64,000 nucleotides of DNA, from positions 3,517,073-3,581,072 of the forward strand of contig NC_090610.1 in the NCBI RefSeq assembly GCF_004359215.1. The letters run 5' to 3'. Position 1 is the stretch's first letter. The number at the start of each line of letters is the position of its first letter. A program made the position numbers and the translations under genes. The notes below the pieces were generated by a model. It did not search any database. It was not told where the DNA came from and was given only the letters and a program-made list of their open reading frames with translations. Positions 22,101-31,831 of this stretch are shown here, piece after piece. Origin of the DNA: Bremia lactucae. Taxonomy: Eukaryota; Oomycota; Peronosporomycetes; Peronosporales; Peronosporaceae.

Positions 22101-22824
22101 GGTAGCATTGTATGCAGTAGCAAATTGATGCCATAATTTGGAATACTAAAATTTGTATCGTCTTCGTACTCCAGATGAAAGTCACACGTATTTCTGGAAC
22201 TCGCGAGATTACGTATACACAAACGGAGGGTACACGTCTCAACGCGCACAATGTTCCTAGTCGCTGGAGCGTCGGCATGATGAGCAGCTTGATATAAGAC
22301 CACAAAGGTATTTTCAATGGGGTAAAATTTCACGCGACGGCGGTAGACATAGTCCCGATTCGCGAGAGGCCACGGTAATTTTAGTGCACAATACATCACG
22401 TCGCTCACATGTTGATGCTCGATTACGTGAATCTGATGCACATTCTTATCCCACAACGTGCGGTACCGTACATCCAAAAGTGTATTAAACAGAGTATCCG
22501 CTGAAAAAGGTAACCACCCTTTGGTATAGTATACGGGTAGACTTGACCCATTTTGGGTTGGTCGAAAGACTTCTACGTCTTTTTCCGAATAAATAGGTTC
22601 CTCCAAATGAGCCCAAACAGCATTTTCACCCAAATCCACGGCATCTAGAGCCAAAAAAAAAACACAGTCGGAACATCGAACGAAGTATAAATATCCTTCT
22701 GGACAGTCGTACCGTCCATTTCAGCGTCGCTAAACTCAGGGTCAGAGCTCCGGTGCTTAAGCGACGGACGCTTGCCCTTTACCGCCACGCATGGCGCAGC
22801 TTTCGGGGTTTCAAACGAGCTCAT
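19169..22824 (-). CDS. START-PDZ-PDZ-START multidomain protein with C-terminal membrane segments
   Basis: Two exons: 22824-22713 and 22644-19169, joined by a 68-nt intron (gtacga...ctctag, with a poly-T tract before the acceptor) through a split Asp codon, giving 1195 residues. The ATG at 22824 starts MSSFETPKAAP. START lipid-transfer domain 1 lies at about 44-240 (YYTKGWLPFSADTLFNTLLD, WPLANRDYVYRRR). A PDZ domain lies at about 392-480 (VPGILVTSINGVSV) and a second, weaker PDZ-like unit at about 522-595 (AGSVIYEINDVVV). A basic stretch follows, then a second START-like domain at about 754-960 (SVWIKLEGFVDKVDVFST). Hydrophobic segments between about 1065 and 1195 suggest three or four membrane passes. 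It may move lipid at membrane contact sites; this is inference. Confidence 0.8.
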
Positions 22825-23718
22825 GAGAAGCGTGGATTTGCGTGTGACCTCTGAAGCGACAGTAGGACATTTACTTTTTATTAGCAAAGGCCTTTAAGGG
22901 ACAAGGTCGCACTAATTTTTTAAAATGGTAAAATGGAAAGTCGGAAACACCGCAGTTTCAATAGACTTCGAGTGCGACAGTTGCGCGGCAGATTAAACAT
23001 ATCTTTACATTAGCGGAAACGTGTATGGTAACAGCGCCTAAATAAGGAGTTTCGTTTCAAATAAAAATGACTGCTTCCTGCTGCTACCACTCTGTGCACA
23101 TAATTCCACTAAGAACGTAGTGTGTCGAATCTTTACAAAAGCAATACACCATGGGAATTGTTATGGTAGTCGTTACGCACTTCGCGCATGCAACAAAAGA
23201 CTTGTATAATGTCCAAAAAATTGGTTGTAGTAAGATGGTTCCGGCAATGCAAAGAAATTGCCTTTGTGCTTTCATTAGTGTTGTAAAGCATGGCTGTGAC
23301 TTCGCTTTGAGACCATGTAAGAACGTTCAGAACCACATTTTCATTGGATCATGTCCGTTACAGCGAGCCAAGTCGTCTATTGCATCGCACCCCTTCCTGT
23401 ATCCTCTGTATACTGGCATTAAACTGCTGAAATTGCAGATGTAACTATTTTTCGAATTTTTTTTTCACATTTGTCTTTCAGAACGAATTTGTCAAAGCGA
23501 AGCATGATGGTGGAGCCGACACTTTCTTTTCTAAAGCCATGATCAAGGAACATCTTTCGCGATCGATGACTAAATAGTAATAATTAAACAGGCACCCAAA
23601 GCTGAAGTTAAATAACTCATTTGACATAGCAAACGTAGAGGCCACAACGCGGTGATGCTATAACTACATGGTTCCGTGTAACAATTAGTTTAATATGCTA
23701 GTCGTCATAGTAAGATTC
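22825..23718. other. Boundary intergenic region, possible orphan exon
   Basis: Last stretch before the repeats begin. At 23482-23577 a good acceptor (tgtctttcag) is followed by 31 clean codons reading NEFVKAKHDGGADTFFSK... to a TAG. It resembles a terminal exon, but I cannot find the matching upstream exon. It may be a remnant of a gene broken by the retroelements to the right. No other feature seen. Confidence 0.3.
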
Positions 23719-24159
23719 TGTGATGTTTCGATGCTGTTACATAAAATTAACACTAAAAGGTTGTTAATTAATATATCATCTAAAAGGAAGAGAATATTTG
23801 GAAATATTACTTTACATGGTGATATTCTAAAACGTTATCCATTGGTAGATATAGACCATCATGTCTACTTTCTCCGCGGTCCAGTCAGCGCAGGACGCGC
23901 GCAAAGAGAGAGACAGATAAGACTTTTGTCATGTTTTGTATTAGTATATAGTTAAGTTAGAGGTAACAGATAAAAAGAAGAGATACTTAATCATATTAAT
24001 ACAGTTTTCATTTAACCCTCTTTTAAGCTACTTGTCTTTAAAAGAAGTCTTCCTCTGCACGTACTAGTGTACGTGAAATAACGTAAGGCACCACTCGTAA
24101 CTGAAGCAGTGCGAAGTGGGCTTATACTGAAGCAATACAAGTCGTAGTGCCCCGTTACA
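23719..24159 (+). repeat. Family A 5' LTR of A1
   Basis: About 441 bp, aligned by eye to the LTRs at 46131, 52196 and (reversed) 62207. The right end is intact (gccccgttaca). The left end is decayed: the family start tgtaacgggg is no longer recognisable, so 23719 is an estimate from alignment. Confidence 0.75.
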
Positions 24160-24311
24160 CCTGGAAGCCCTTTGTAACACTTTGTAGTCCTTCCAAGGAC
24201 CACATTTCCTCCATCAAACATAGACATATTAGATGATAGTGGGAATACGCATCACGTTTCCCCTGAAAGCTACTCCTTTCTTAGTGACATAGAAAGAGTG
24301 CGGTCGAACGA

Positions 24312-25317
24312 ATGAGTTTGACCGTAGGAAACGATGCAATCTTGGCAATGCTGTCCAATTTGGACAGAGATGCCCTCCATTTAGCCATCGCCAAGTTCAT
24401 ACAACATGAACTTGACGAGGCGAAAGAGAAGATAGCCTTGCTTAATCAGCAAGACTCTCAACAGGCAGAACTGTTGAGGTTACAACAGGTGCAGACCCCT
24501 GTACCTGGAATGACGCACACGCGTCGTCCGGAAAGCTTAAAAATTGACATCTCTAAGTATAGGAAGTCGAAGAAGACTCCCTTTTAAACGGTTCGTCGAG
24601 TTGGACGATGCCATAAGGGCTCGTCACATCTTCGACGAGCAAATGCAAGTCGCATTTGCTCAATCAAATTTGGCAGCTCGTATTAAAACTTGAACACTAG
24701 GCCTTAAGATGCGCGATCGATATGTCTTTGGGTCGCTAGAATTTTTGAAGCCCGACTCAAACAGACATTTGAACCACCTAGGTCTGAGTTGAGAGCTCGA
24801 TCAGAGTCTCAAACTCAAGCAAGGCAAGCGTGATGTTCACGGTGCCCAGCACATACGACTCTTAGCGAGTTGTACCCAGTTCATGTTGATTACGGTGTTT
24901 ATGCAAGGTCTTACGGATGGTCTCGTGAAGACCCACGTGTTTCGCTTGGAACTGGTTACGCTTGAAGAAGCAGTATCCGTTGTGGAACAGGAAGACTTTA
25001 GCTTCAAACAGGCTCAAGCTAGTTCTTCATCGTATCGTCCTCCAAGGCGACAGGATCTTGGAGGTCCAGAATCTATGGACCTCTCTTATGTCGAAATCGA
25101 TAAACCTCGCTTTTCGAACAATAAGCGATTGCAAAAATGCAATCGCTGCCAAAAATTAGGACACTACGCTCATGAGTGTAGTGCTCCACGCCCAGCACCG
25201 AAAGGTACTGAGCGTAATTTTAGACTGTATGCAAAAAAGGGCAACGGTCGCGGATCCGACGTTGTCGCGAAATCGCAACAACGAGGCGGACTGCCAAAAA
25301 ACGGTCCGGGTCAGTAG
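24312..25317 (+). pseudogene. Family A gag, broken
   Basis: Begins MSLTVGNDAILAML at 24312 and is closed after 91 codons at 24585-24587. Gag-like sequence resumes in another frame (24883-25317) and carries an intact CX2CX4HX4C zinc knuckle (CNRCQKLGHYAHEC, about 25138-25180). The matrix/capsid-like middle is frame-shifted. The copy at 46651 starts with the same residues (MSxTVGNDAILAML). Confidence 0.8.
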
Positions 25318-25367
25318 GGGAGCAACGCCCTTCTGATCCAGCAACCTCAAGAGAATTTGCAAACCTC

Positions 25368-26189
25368 GTGACTAAAGTTGCTCCAAACACACAGTCATTA
25401 TGTGTCTCTGCACCTGGTGATGAGGTATCCTTCATCACCTTGAAGTTGAATGTGACAAATGATTTGTCACTCAGAGCCCTAGTGGACTGCGGAGCGTCGA
25501 ATAACTTTATTCGTCGCCAGTCACTAGAGGGTCGTAGGCTCAAATATGTTGAGCGCGACATCCCTCCAACGAGGATGACGGTGCGTCTAGCGACAGGCGC
25601 ATCGATAACAGTAATGAATCGCGTAGTGAAATTTCACTACACGTCAAGAGATTTACAGTATGATGATGGTTGCATCGTACTAGATTTGGATTACAAATTT
25701 GATGTCATCCTAGGTTTACCTTGGCTCAGAGAATACGAGCCAAGGATCAGCTGGCAGCATCGATCCGTTTAGATGCCTGCCACTTGTTCATCAGATGGCC
25801 ATCTGATGAACGTCTTGGAGCGTCCACAAGCGTGTGGATGTGATACGAGTGAGTGCAATGGCCTCAATTGTGGTACGGTCGTTAGTACGACTGCACAAGA
25901 TCACAGTGAGATTACTAATCACACTGTGGAGTCAGCTGCCGGCGGCTGTGCGAATGCACAGGCAGCGCCGAAGGTCCACTACTCGAATAAGTTGAGTGGA
26001 TTTAGTCATGAATGTACGCCTAGCGGGCGGCATTCAAGGAAGATACCGGTTGTCAAAAAGGGGCACCACGACGATCCTAGGTCGAGTAGAGAGTCGTCCG
26101 TGGAGGACTCGACTGTGATAGCACAATCACACTCGGAAGACGTTGAGGGAATAAGTCCCACGTTCTTGAGGAGAAAGCTGCTCAAATAG
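25368..26189 (+). pseudogene. Family A aspartic protease and linker, broken
   Basis: Retroviral-type protease with LVDCGASNNFI as the active-site strand (family D-T/S-G-A, here DCGA) and VILGLPWL as the distal motif. A stop at 25770-25772 separates it from a Ser/His-rich linker that continues to 26189. In A2 the same junction is open, so the stop is private to A1. Confidence 0.8.
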
Positions 26190-26329
26190 TAAATGCTGGA
26201 GTGACTAGCCTTCAGTATCCCGAGGGATTAATCCCTCGGCAGCCTGTGGATAAATCCCAGGAAGAATTCGAGACATTGAATAAGTGGTTAATGATGGATC
26301 AAGAGTAGGCGCTTATACTCTGGGTATGT

Positions 26330-26695
26330 CTAAGAGTACAATCTTCTCGTTTATGGATCTGATGGATCGATTTTATCAGATCCTCATGCGTGAACGGGAC
26401 ATCCCGTAAATACAGTAAGCACTCCTAGTGGGATGCTCTGGGAATGGATAGTAATGTCACAGGGGCTTAGTAACGCCCTTGCAATATTCAACAGATGCGT
26501 AACGGATCTGTTGAGACCGGTGCGAGAATTCGCACCGAGTTATTTCGACGATGTATTCGTCCATAGCCGGGCTATAGACGGAAAGACGGAAGTGGAAGTT
26601 CATAAAACTCACGTTCGTCAGTTCTTACAATTATGCGAAAGCATAAGTTGTACGCAAATCTCAAGAAGTGAATATTCGCTGCAAGCGAAATACCA
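26330..26695 (+). pseudogene. Family A reverse transcriptase fragment
   Basis: Reads SFMDLMDRFYQ, then after a stop MLWEWIVMSQGLSNALAIF and SYFDDVFVHSR, the Y-x-D-D catalytic box of Ty3 RT. The N-terminal third of RT (the KKPNGKWR region seen in element D) is missing: the linker runs directly into it. The same junction is present in A2. Confidence 0.8.
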
Positions 26696-26795
26696 NNNNN
26701 NNNNNNNNNNNNNNNNNNNNNNNNNNNNNNNNNNNNNNNNNNNNNNNNNNNNNNNNNNNNNNNNNNNNNNNNNNNNNNNNNNNNNNNNNNNNNNN
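26696..26795. other. Assembly gap, 100 N
   Basis: Exactly 100 N. Left: family A RT. Right: LTR of a different Ty3 element in opposite orientation. Order and distance across the gap are not proven. Confidence 0.99.
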
Positions 26796-27237
26796 TCTTT
26801 CGCAGAGAGTCACGTAGTTCTATTGAACTAATGGGTTAAACAACTCAGACAGTCGTACAAGCTATTAAAGCTTAAGGAATCCTAGTTCAAGGGATTCGGG
26901 GTTCGTAGAACCAAGTGGCAACTAGTACCCAAGAGGATATACCTTAGAAAGGCTTATATCTCTTACAGATCAATGCGCAAGCCTTAGGAAGGCACTTAAC
27001 GCTTTAAGATCAAAAGAAGAACTGAACTTTATTATATTTTTAATTTTAAACCTTACTCTAGCTTATTTAAATAAAGATTTCGGCCGCCAGATTTATATCT
27101 GGCGGCGACCACATTTGTTTCCCATAATAAATGGGATTTAAGTAATTCACTAATTTTAAAATTAAATAGAGGGTATTTCACGCATAAAGTAAATGTACCA
27201 CAACAACGGTTCTCCAACCGATGTGTGCCCCATTACA
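26796..27237 (-). repeat. 3' LTR of element C, only the inner edge certain
   Basis: The LTR begins (minus strand) tgtaatggggcacacatcgg at 27237, directly after a G-rich polypurine tract (gggaggggggg, 27249-27238), which fixes the boundary. The outer edge lies left, perhaps inside the N gap. Confidence 0.7.
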
Positions 27238-27519
27238 CCCCCCCTCCCGCAAACTCCGTAATATTTGGAAAATCAGAAACTGCGGATAGAGGTGATGTTC
27301 GTTTGGAACGGAAGATTCGCTTCGATTTTGCTAAGGTTAAAGCCAAGGGCCAGTTACGTTCGGCATTTATGCCACAAAACGAAGAGAGGCCTAGCCAATA
27401 TTACAGTGATTCGGTTGACCGTAAACCAAGGATCGAAGCCGCACTGAGGCTTTAGATCCACCTTATCCCACGTTTAGTGGTGGAAAGCGTCGTTTGACGC
27501 GAGTTGACCCTGAGCTTGG

Positions 27520-28260
27520 CGCTCAAAAACGTCAACGGCGTACGGGCAATCTTACCGAAGAGGTACCTCGAACTCTCAAGAGTTTTCGGAAGAGGGGTAC
27601 CCTAGCCACTTCACCAGATACTGGTATTAACCCTCACGACGATGTCGCTTTAAAAGTTTCTCCACATGAAACTGAAGGTTCCCCCGCACATCAAGCAGCG
27701 AGGGAGGGGTCGAAATTTCGGCTGAAGCATTTGATGCTCTACGGCACGAGGTGCAACTTCTTCGTGAGGTCCTTGCTCGAGTTGAGAGCTCTTTTGAGGC
27801 GGTTCGGGACCGTCTTACGACGCTGGAGCGTCAGCAGCCTCGTTTAGAGGGCCAGTTGGATATCAAGGTGAGGATGCAGCAATCTGCGGCACGACCGCCT
27901 GTCTCGACGCAAGCGCCTTCAAGGCCACGTGGGAAGGGTCCCGATATGGCTTAAGCAAGCCAACGTAGAACACTGGGTGTGTGCAGCTTGCTAGGAAGGT
28001 TTAGCGTATAGCTAGGTTCTTCTTGGACACGACGGTAAATGGTCCAACAAAGCGCGGGAGCAATTTGGTCTTGAAGACCGCGGAAACCAAGTTCGTAGGT
28101 TGATTTTAGTGTTTAGTAAAAGCTCGATCTCCGACCATATCAGAATTGATACAGCTCCTGCCTTTAGCATCTGCTTGTTCTTTTTGTTTGTCTTGGCTAT
28201 CAGTCATCGTATCCCTTTAATGTCTTAAGACACTAAATCGCGTCGCGAGGAACTCGCTTA
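27520..28260 (-). pseudogene. Element C integrase C-terminal domain and chromodomain
   Basis: Minus-strand reading across several frames gives DSQDKQKEQADAKGR, then FKTKLLPRFVGPFTVV (the GPF/SH3-like end of integrase) and THPVFYVGLLKPYRDPSH. A Pro/Ala-rich linker follows, then a chromodomain: NLQFHVEKLLKRHR, YLVKWLGYPSSENS. At least three in-frame stops show decay. Chromodomains direct integration to modified chromatin. Confidence 0.75.
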
Positions 28261-28759
28261 CTTGTTTCCGAACGGTAACAGGGCTGATATCAGCATGTCT
28301 AACGCCTTATTTCTCCCCCACCAAGCCTTGAACCGCGCAGTGGTATCGTTAATGGAACGTGTGGCTGGGTGAGACCGTTGCCATAGAACAGACTACAGCT
28401 TGGAAGGCATGTTTAGATTTTTTAAACGCAAATCCCATGTTAAAAAAATTATTCTGGACCCGACTCAGTAGAAAGAAGTGGAACGGCACGTACTCCGTCG
28501 AGTGACACCCTTTGTAATAACGATTTACTGAATGGTAAAAGTATTGCTGGCCTAAGGCCGAGTCATCAAGGGTGTAGTATCCCTGAGATACGTAAAATGA
28601 CACGTCTAAGTTCAACGAGTATGGTCGACCGAGGTGGCACCGTACTGAGTGTTAATAGTGACACTATTGGCGGTTCGCCGGGGCATTTGGGTCAACCTTT
28701 TTAATACACCTAAAGCGACACGCAAGCGTTCTCCGGAGGTAAACAGATGACGGATTGGT

Positions 28760-29040
28760 TTATACCACATCTTGGAATTCTAAAATCAAGGAATAAAATG
28801 GACCCGTTGGATCTTTAAGGATAGATGGTCCACTCCGCGCACTTGGCGCAGCTTCGTCCAAAAGTGACGATGAGTTTAACCCAATCGTAGGTCGAATGAC
28901 CACCATCTGAGATAAGTCGCCAGCTTTTAAGGCTCGCCGCACCCATCGATAGACATTTCGTCTAGCTTTAAAAGAGCATGTAACGAAAGGATTGCCGCAA
29001 GGCTTATTTCCCTCTCAATGTTACCGGTTACACCATTTAC
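28760..29040 (-). pseudogene. Element C protease-RT linker
   Basis: Minus strand, RRALKAGDLSQMVVIRPT...NSSSLLDEAAPSARSGPSIL...LEFQDVV. This is the linker that precedes RT in a widespread oomycete Ty3 type. RT itself does not follow: the element is deleted between here and the integrase end. Confidence 0.6.
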
Positions 29041-29104
29041 AAGCGTGTATAATTGCTCACACGTATCACTTTATGAGGGTATAAACGCTTAGCGTCTTCC
29101 CTGT

Positions 29105-29215
29105 CTGGGAGTTGAGACAATGCCCTCTTAGAGGCCGGGGCATTCACGTCTCCGAATTTCTAGGAGTAAAGACAATACCCTCTTAGAGACCGGGACATTC
29201 ACGTCGCCGAATTTC
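29105..29215. repeat. Direct tandem repeat, two units of about 56 bp
   Basis: Units 29105-29160 and 29161-29215 share cccctcttagag, attcacgtc and cgaatttc with a few differences. They lie between the head-to-head elements C and D. Confidence 0.8.
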
Positions 29216-29299
29216 CAGCTTGAATTGTTTCAATACCAGACATGGTGTCTAATTCGACATCCGACAAAGAGTTAAGAAACTCAACTTCATTTACCAGCG

Positions 29300-29991
29300 A
29301 TAGAGGAATTCGTCATGAAATAGACTTTGTTTCGGGGGCCAAATACTGCGTCACACGACAATGGCCTTTACCAAGGGAGCAGTGTGACGTCATTGACGAT
29401 TTCTTCCGTGCTAAGCACGAGGCTGGAATGATACGAGATGGCAAATCTCCTCATTCGATACCGACATTTTGTGTCAAAAAGCCAAATGGTAAATGGCGCA
29501 TTGTACATGCTTACAATAAGCTTAGTGCTGCCACTATACCAGCACAAACCCCCATTCCTAGAAAGGATGTTCTTCAGAACCATATGGTGGGATGTACAAT
29601 ATGGAGTGCATTGGACTTAGTCGATGGTTAATACCAATTGCTCATGTGAGCTAGTGATATCCCGCTTACAGCGATTAGCGCCCCAAGCGGCATGTTATGG
29701 GAGTGGCTGGTTATGCCACAAGGGCTTTTTAACGCCTCGGCAACATTTAATAGCCTAGTGACGCAACTGTTTCGCCCTCATCGAGGTTATGCACAGACTT
29801 ATTCCGATGACATTTTTGTCCATAGTCGTGCGGAGCAGGGTCGGTCGGATATGGAAAATCATTGTAGACCATTTGCGAGCATTGCTCGAGTGTATGCGCA
29901 CAAACAAATTGAATGCCAATGCATCGAAATGAATTTTTGGCGCAGACGACATTCCTTTTTTAGGATGCTTCATTGGAAAGCGAGGCCTTAG
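29300..29991 (+). pseudogene. Element D reverse transcriptase
   Basis: RGIRHEIDFVSGAKYCVTRQWPLPRE, FCVKKPNGKWRIVHAYNKL, SALDLVDG then a stop, MLWEWLVMPQGLFNASATF and TYSDDIFVHSR. The YxDD box is intact as YSDD. The stop at 29629-29631 and later frameshifts make it inactive. Confidence 0.9.
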
Positions 29992-30025
29992 AGCGGATCC
30001 CGCTGAGGTAGAAGCCATAGTAGAT

Positions 30026-30660
30026 TTGCCGGTTCCTAGAAACAAAAGGATTTGCGTAAATGGTTGGGTCTCGCCAATTATTTACACAAATGTAGCGAAC
30101 ATTACGCTGATATGGCTAGGCCATTATCGAATCTCCTTAAAAAGGATACAGAATGGTGCTGGACTAGCACAGAACATAATGCTTTTGGAAAAGTTAAGGA
30201 TAATTATATCCATGCCCCGATTCTGGCACTGCCATACCCCAATTGGCCTTTCAGTGTCGTATGTGACGCTTCGGAATTTGCCATTGGCAGTGCTCTGTTA
30301 CAAACCGATGTTGATAGGCGTGAACGTGTTATTGCGTACAAGTCTAGACAGCTTAAAGCTGCGAGAAAGAACTACCCAATTCATGACAAAGAGTCACTTG
30401 TTATGAAGTATGCTCTCGTCAAATTCAGAGTTCATTTGCTTGGCTCTTAGCCGTTTGTGATACATACAGATCACGCGCCATTACGCACGGCTACTAAGTC
30501 GCCCCATCTCCCAGAGAATGGCCCGATAGCTGTCCTTTTTTGCGGAATACAACTTCGAGGTGAAGTATAAAACCGGCAACCAAAATGCTTTGGCCGATGC
30601 GTTATCACGCAGGCCGGATTATGAGCTCTCTCACTTAACGACTATAGTGCCTATTACTGA
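30026..30660 (+). pseudogene. Element D RNase H region
   Basis: KWLGLANYLHK, WCWTSTEHNAF, FSVVCDASEFAIGSALLQ, then NYPIHDKESLVMKYALVKFRVHLLGS and a stop. The DAS and KES acidic positions of Ty3 RNase H are present. The tail ALSRRPDYEL is reached in another frame. Confidence 0.85.
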
Positions 30661-30811
30661 CTAAATACTGGGGATTTAAATTGTCGGCACGTTTGCGTGC
30701 TAGATACATCGACTTTCTATCAATAACGACCTATTGGTTTAGTGCACGGACGCTGCGGATCCTCCGGTGTCGTTGTTCCTCATGATGAGGATTTGAAGTA
30801 GCGAATACTCT

Positions 30812-31394
30812 ATGAGGCACACGGTACTGTCCTTGGTGGGCCATCTCGGCGGAGAAAAGACCTACGGCTCTGTAAGCGAAATTTATTGGCCCAAACCTTA
30901 TAAATGGGTCAGCATATATGTTCGCACATGCGAAAAGTGCCAACGGGTTAAACCCTCGGCAGATACTGCTGCGCCACTTGCGAGTCTTCCCGTCCCCATA
31001 GCATGCTGGGAGTCCATTAGTATGGATTCTGGTTTTGGGCTACCGAAAGATTCAGCCGGTAACCCCGGTGTAGTGGTCTTTGTTGACCAACGCCGGCTTA
31101 CTTAGCGGCCGTGCCGGATTCCATTGATGGAGAGGGTACAGCTAAGCTGTCTATCGATCTCGTGTTTCGACAACATGGTTTGCCAGTGGCAATGTCTCTG
31201 ATCGGGATATCCGTTTCACGGGTAAATTTTAGGAATTAAATTTCCGAGTGCTTGGCACCACATTAAATATGCCCACTACGGACTATCCGCAGACCGATGG
31301 TCAAACTGAACGTGTCAATCGCGTCATTGAAGACGTTTAACGCAGCGTGTGTGCTCAGACACCAAGGGGCTGGAGCTCAATGCTTCCAGTAGTG
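30812..31394 (+). pseudogene. Element D integrase, cut by gap
   Basis: HHCC zinc-binding part visible as GHLGGEKTYGSV...CEKCQRVKPSA, followed by the start of the catalytic core (CWESISMDSGFGLPK, first Asp). Frameshifts near 31100 follow; TDGQTERVNRVIED (catalytic Glu) is still readable around 31300. Confidence 0.85.
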
Positions 31395-31494
31395 NNNNNN
31401 NNNNNNNNNNNNNNNNNNNNNNNNNNNNNNNNNNNNNNNNNNNNNNNNNNNNNNNNNNNNNNNNNNNNNNNNNNNNNNNNNNNNNNNNNNNNNN
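31395..31494. other. Assembly gap, 100 N
   Basis: Exactly 100 N between a + strand Ty3 integrase and the 3' end of a minus-strand copia element. Confidence 0.99.
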
Positions 31495-31540
31495 GTTAAC
31501 AAGTCAGCTGCCATCGCCTTCGTCGGTACGTAGGTGGGCT

Positions 31541-31822
31541 TCACAATCCCTTTCTTGCGTAATCCTTGATAAACTTAAGCTTAATATCGATGTGCTTTGC
31601 GCGTGTCGAACTCTCTTCATTTTCCAGCTGACGGATTGCCGCTTGATAGTCCATTTCCATGGTCATCGGCAACGCTACAGTCAACTCCAATTCGATAAGT
31701 GGTTCGCGCAGTCCCGATAATTTTTGTCCAGCGTGTGACGATGACGCAAATTCTGCTTCCATGGTAGAAATCGCGACGGCCGCCTGTTTGCGACACGTCC
31801 AGCCTACAATTATGCCGTTCAA
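31541..31822 (-). pseudogene. Copia 1 RNase H
   Basis: GWTCRKQAAVAISTMEAEFAS and STRAKHIDIKLKFIKD are the standard copia RNase H motifs (Glu of the MEAE active site, KHID near the end). This is the 3' coding end of the element. Confidence 0.85.
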
Positions 31823-31831
31823 GCAGAATAT

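Larger units (their letters stand above)
23719..26695 (+). mobile_element. Ty3/gypsy family A, copy A1, 5' part up to gap
   Basis: LTR, gag with zinc knuckle, aspartic protease, linker and the YFDD half of reverse transcriptase, in order on the + strand. It ends in the first run of N. From about 25730 to 26695 it is nearly identical to A2 (48100-49073); upstream the two differ more. Stops and frameshifts break gag and pol. Confidence 0.9.
26796..29040 (-). mobile_element. Ty3/gypsy element C (minus strand), internally deleted
   Basis: On the minus strand: PR-RT linker (29040-28760), decayed sequence with no clear RT, RNase H or integrase core (28760-28260), integrase C-terminal domain (about 28260-27960), chromodomain (about 27720-27520), polypurine tract (27249-27238) and 3' LTR from 27237 leftward. 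The retained modules match the same element type as D. Confidence 0.75.
29242..31394 (+). mobile_element. Ty3/gypsy element D, pol region up to gap
   Basis: RT, RNase H and integrase in order on the + strand, entering the second gap. No 5' LTR, gag or protease is visible on its left side; it starts next to element C. Many stops. Confidence 0.85.

Noticed and set aside
27494..27954. Coiled-coil-like + strand frames next to element C's integrase end
   Set aside because: They are the complement of the Pro/Ala-rich linker and chromodomain of element C on the minus strand (FHVEKLLKRHR, YLVKWLGYP), so they are shadows.
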